Assembly (NCBI RefSeq): GCF_049801055.1 | Contig: NZ_JBNAGF010000001.1 | Span: 62,001-126,000, forward strand | DNA length: 64,000 nucleotides | Source: JBNAGF01 sp049801055 | GTDB lineage: Bacteria > Pseudomonadota > Alphaproteobacteria > Rhodobacterales > Rhodobacteraceae | Direction: 5' to 3' | Shown here: positions 62,348-64,000 of the stretch, piece after piece | How positions within the stretch are numbered: position 1 is the first letter of the stretch | Layout of the letters: each line of letters opens with the position of its first letter | Translations under genes and position numbers: made by a program | The notes under the pieces: generated by a model | Told to the model about the DNA's origin: nothing | Database searches by the model: none | What the model saw: only the letters and a program-made list of their open reading frames with translations

Positions 62348-62788
62348 ATGCGGATTTCGGTTCAGGATGCACCGTTCGATTTGGGGCAGGAGGCCGAAAC
62401 CTTCGCTGCCGGCAGCACCGCCGATGGTGCCGTCGTGACCTTTACCGGGGTTGTGCGTGATATCGCGGGCGGTTTGGACGCGATGGAGATCGAACACTAT
62501 CCCGGCATGACCGAAAGCGCGATCCGGAAGATCGCCGAAGAGGCGCAGGCGCGCTGGAATCTGGGCGATGTGCTGGTCATTCACCGCTTTGGGCGGCTCG
62601 CACCCGGAGAGCGGATCATGATGGTGGCAACCGCTGCTCGGCATCGAAAGGATGCGTTCGAAGCTGCGGAATACCTGATGGATTACCTGAAATCCCGCGC
62701 GCCGTTCTGGAAGAAGGAAATCACGTCCGCCGGAACCGAGTGGGTCGCCGCAAAAGACGAAGACGAAGAAGCTCTGTCGCGCTGGTAG
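62348..62788 (+). CDS. moaE: Molybdopterin synthase catalytic subunit MoaE
   Basis: 146-residue subunit that inserts sulphur into precursor Z with MoaD. Hallmarks are DGAVVTFTGVVRD, EHYPGMTESAIRKIAEEA, VLVIHRFGRLAPGE and the catalytic KSRAPFWKKE (lysines near 117-124). It starts four bases after moaD, so the two chains are co-expressed. Confidence 0.96.
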   Translation: MRISVQDAPFDLGQEAETFAAGSTADGAVVTFTGVVRDIAGGLDAMEIEHYPGMTESAIRKIAEEAQARWNLGDVLVIHRFGRLAPGERIMMVATAARHRKDAFEAAEYLMDYLKSRAPFWKKEITSAGTEWVAAKDEDEEALSRW

Positions 62789-62859
62789 CCCGCCACGGCA
62801 TACGTGAACATCCTCGCCCTTTCTGTTGACGCCTGCTTGCGTGGTAGCGCCGTGCGGCC

Positions 62860-63177
62860 TCAGGTGCGCCCCATATGCGCGCGCAACTCTTCTGCCTCGT
62901 GGCGTGCGGCCCGCAAACCGTCCATCGCCGCTGCGAGTTCTGCCTCTGTCTGGGTCAGTTGATTGGTCAGTTCTGCTTCACGTTGCTGAAGGTAGGTAAT
63001 TGCCTGATCCCGTGTTTCCTCGGCCTCGTGCAACTCCTGACTCATCCGGTCGAGATCCGCGACATCACTTTGGCGGACGCGGGTAAAACGATGCACCAGC
63101 CAGTTTGCAAACCATCCCATTGCAAAGGCCACGAAAAGGATGATGGCAGTGGTGATGATGAACTCGGTGCGGTTCAT
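62860..63177 (-). CDS. Membrane-anchored coiled-coil protein of unknown function
   Basis: 105 residues. One N-terminal membrane helix (FIITTAIILFVAFAMGWFANWLV) is followed by a continuous amphipathic coiled coil (DLDRMSQELHEAEETRDQAITYLQQREAELTNQLTQTEAELAAAMDGLRAARHEAEEL). The ATG at 63177 lies one base after the stop of the upstream OmpA-family gene, so the two form an operon. A structural or envelope role with the OmpA protein is plausible but not shown. Confidence 0.75.
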   Translation of the reverse strand: MNRTEFIITTAIILFVAFAMGWFANWLVHRFTRVRQSDVADLDRMSQELHEAEETRDQAITYLQQREAELTNQLTQTEAELAAAMDGLRAARHEAEELRAHMGRT

Positions 63178-63178
63178 G

Positions 63179-64000
63179 TCATTGATCCTCGTCCGCTTGG
63201 GTTTCGGTTCCCTGATCTTCGGCTTCAGTTGGCGTCGCTTCCTCAGACCCTTCGCCAACAGCCGCGGTTTCCTGTTCGGAGGCTTCCAACGTGGTGGGCG
63301 TTTCAGGAATTGGTTCAGGCCGGATCAGGTGGAATTCAATCCGGCGGTTTTCCTCGCGGCCGTCCGGGGTGCCGTTGTCGGCGATGGGGCGGCTCTCGCC
63401 ATACCCGATTGCCGAAAAGTTGGAGGTCAGCACCCTGCGGGAACGTAATTCGTTCAGGACCGATTGCGCGCGCGACTGGCTAAGTTGCAGGTTCATCTCT
63501 TCACGCCCCTGGCTATCGGTATGGCCCTGAATCTCCATCCGGATTTCTGCACATTCGGTCAGGATCTCGGCAAGACGGTCGAGCGTTTCCAAAGACTCGG
63601 CGGCAACAGTCGCCGACCCGGGTTCGAAAGCGATTTTGGCGTTGGCCTGAACGGCCGCAAGATCCGCCTCGCACTGGCCCGGATCCGGGGGGAGGTCCTC
63701 GGGGGGCGGCGGCGGCCTATAGGTTACGTCCAACTCGTAACTTTGGGCTTGGCCAAGTTTTTCAGACAAGAGCCGGGAGATGATCGCCTTGGCGTCTTCC
63801 TGCGAAGAGGACCCGCGCAGGCGCAGTTCATCCGGGGTTACGGTTATGGCGCCGTTGGAAAGAATCGAAAGAGCCTCGAGCCCCGCTAGAACCCGCACCG
63901 GCCACCCAGACGGCAGAGTTTCATCCACCCGAGCCGCCATATGAACATTGGACGATCCGAACCGGGATTTTGCGTAGCTGTCGGCCATCTGCCGAAGTGT
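63179..64000 (-). CDS. OmpA family protein (N-terminal part missing beyond window)
   Basis: C-terminal 273 codons of an envelope protein; the frame stays open to the window end, so the true start is outside. An OmpA-like peptidoglycan-binding domain lies in the second half (AKIAFEPGSATVAAESLETLDRLAEIL, MEIQGHTDSQGREEMNLQLSQSRAQSVLNEL, GYGESRPIADN... NRRIEFHLI). A proline-rich linker (RPPPPPEDLPPDP) separates it from an upstream repeat-like domain (TVTPDELRLRGSSSQEDAKAIISRLLSEKL). An acidic tail of about 45 residues (PTEAEDQGTETQADEDQ) ends the protein. Confidence 0.88.
   Translation of the reverse strand, partial: TLRQMADSYAKSRFGSSNVHMAARVDETLPSGWPVRVLAGLEALSILSNGAITVTPDELRLRGSSSQEDAKAIISRLLSEKLGQAQSYELDVTYRPPPPPEDLPPDPGQCEADLAAVQANAKIAFEPGSATVAAESLETLDRLAEILTECAEIRMEIQGHTDSQGREEMNLQLSQSRAQSVLNELRSRRVLTSNFSAIGYGESRPIADNGTPDGREENRRIEFHLIRPEPIPETPTTLEASEQETAAVGEGSEEATPTEAEDQGTETQADEDQ

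Overview
The window reads as ordinary core chromosome of a marine-type Rhodobacteraceae (Roseobacter-group) alphaproteobacterium. This rests on gene content and order: dnaX-ebfC-recR with the SRP RNA close by, FnrL divergent from hemN, a ccoNOQP-ccoGHIS set with FNR boxes, a cycM-type anchored cytochrome c552, yejABEF, trcR (DUF1013) and COQ9 beside rpsU. The DNA is GC-rich and densely coding. I see no insertion sequence, prophage, CRISPR array, tRNA or rRNA gene. I cannot name the genus from the sequence.

Layout. 1-7.5 kb: the start of alanine dehydrogenase with its divergent Lrp regulator, a PPK2 kinase, rpsU and COQ9, a quinone oxidoreductase, a DUF2189 membrane protein, two secreted proteins (one an RNase T2) and the cell-cycle regulator TrcR. 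7.5-16.6 kb: recR, ebfC, dnaX and ffs (SRP RNA), with a small tyrosine phosphatase, a CpdB-like nucleotidase, nudC, an SRPBCC protein, pheA and cycM. 16.8-24.6 kb: a YejABEF peptide importer, then a divergent EF-G-like protein. 24.7-36.4 kb: the micro-oxic respiration block hemN, fnrL, a GlsB protein, a Usp protein, ccoNOQP and ccoGHIS. 36.4-49.9 kb: cell-wall and housekeeping genes (DacF-like, HAD, clpS, an RsmC-like methyltransferase), an SDR with hemF, a beta-hydroxyacid dehydrogenase, a GH25 lipoprotein, DUF3604, a desaturase, and hemC divergent from hemE. 49.8-64 kb: an AMACR-type racemase and a crotonase, an orphan TAXI binding protein, a DMT exporter, an ABC exporter, an S49 peptidase / zinc-ribbon / Ca-Na antiporter group, a pteridine-reductase-like SDR, uvrC-pgsA-moaD-moaE, and an OmpA protein cut by the window end.

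Functional theme. Four haem genes (hemN, hemF, hemC, hemE), the high-affinity cbb3 oxidase with its assembly and copper-loading factors, a membrane cytochrome c552 and their oxygen sensor FnrL lie within about 33 kb. Three clear FNR boxes (26146, 28221, 32011) tie the hemN/fnrL, usp/ccoN and ccoG promoters into one regulon. The box position and the lack of a Shine-Dalgarno suggest that hemN mRNA may be leaderless.

I found no convincing undescribed multi-gene system. The best leads are single proteins that depart from their family at key residues: an SDR without the catalytic lysine upstream of hemF, an EF-G-like protein with degraded switch motifs, a crotonase without the usual glutamates, and a TAXI binding protein with a membrane helix and cytoplasmic tail but no permease. 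Many long reading frames lie antisense to real genes and were left out.
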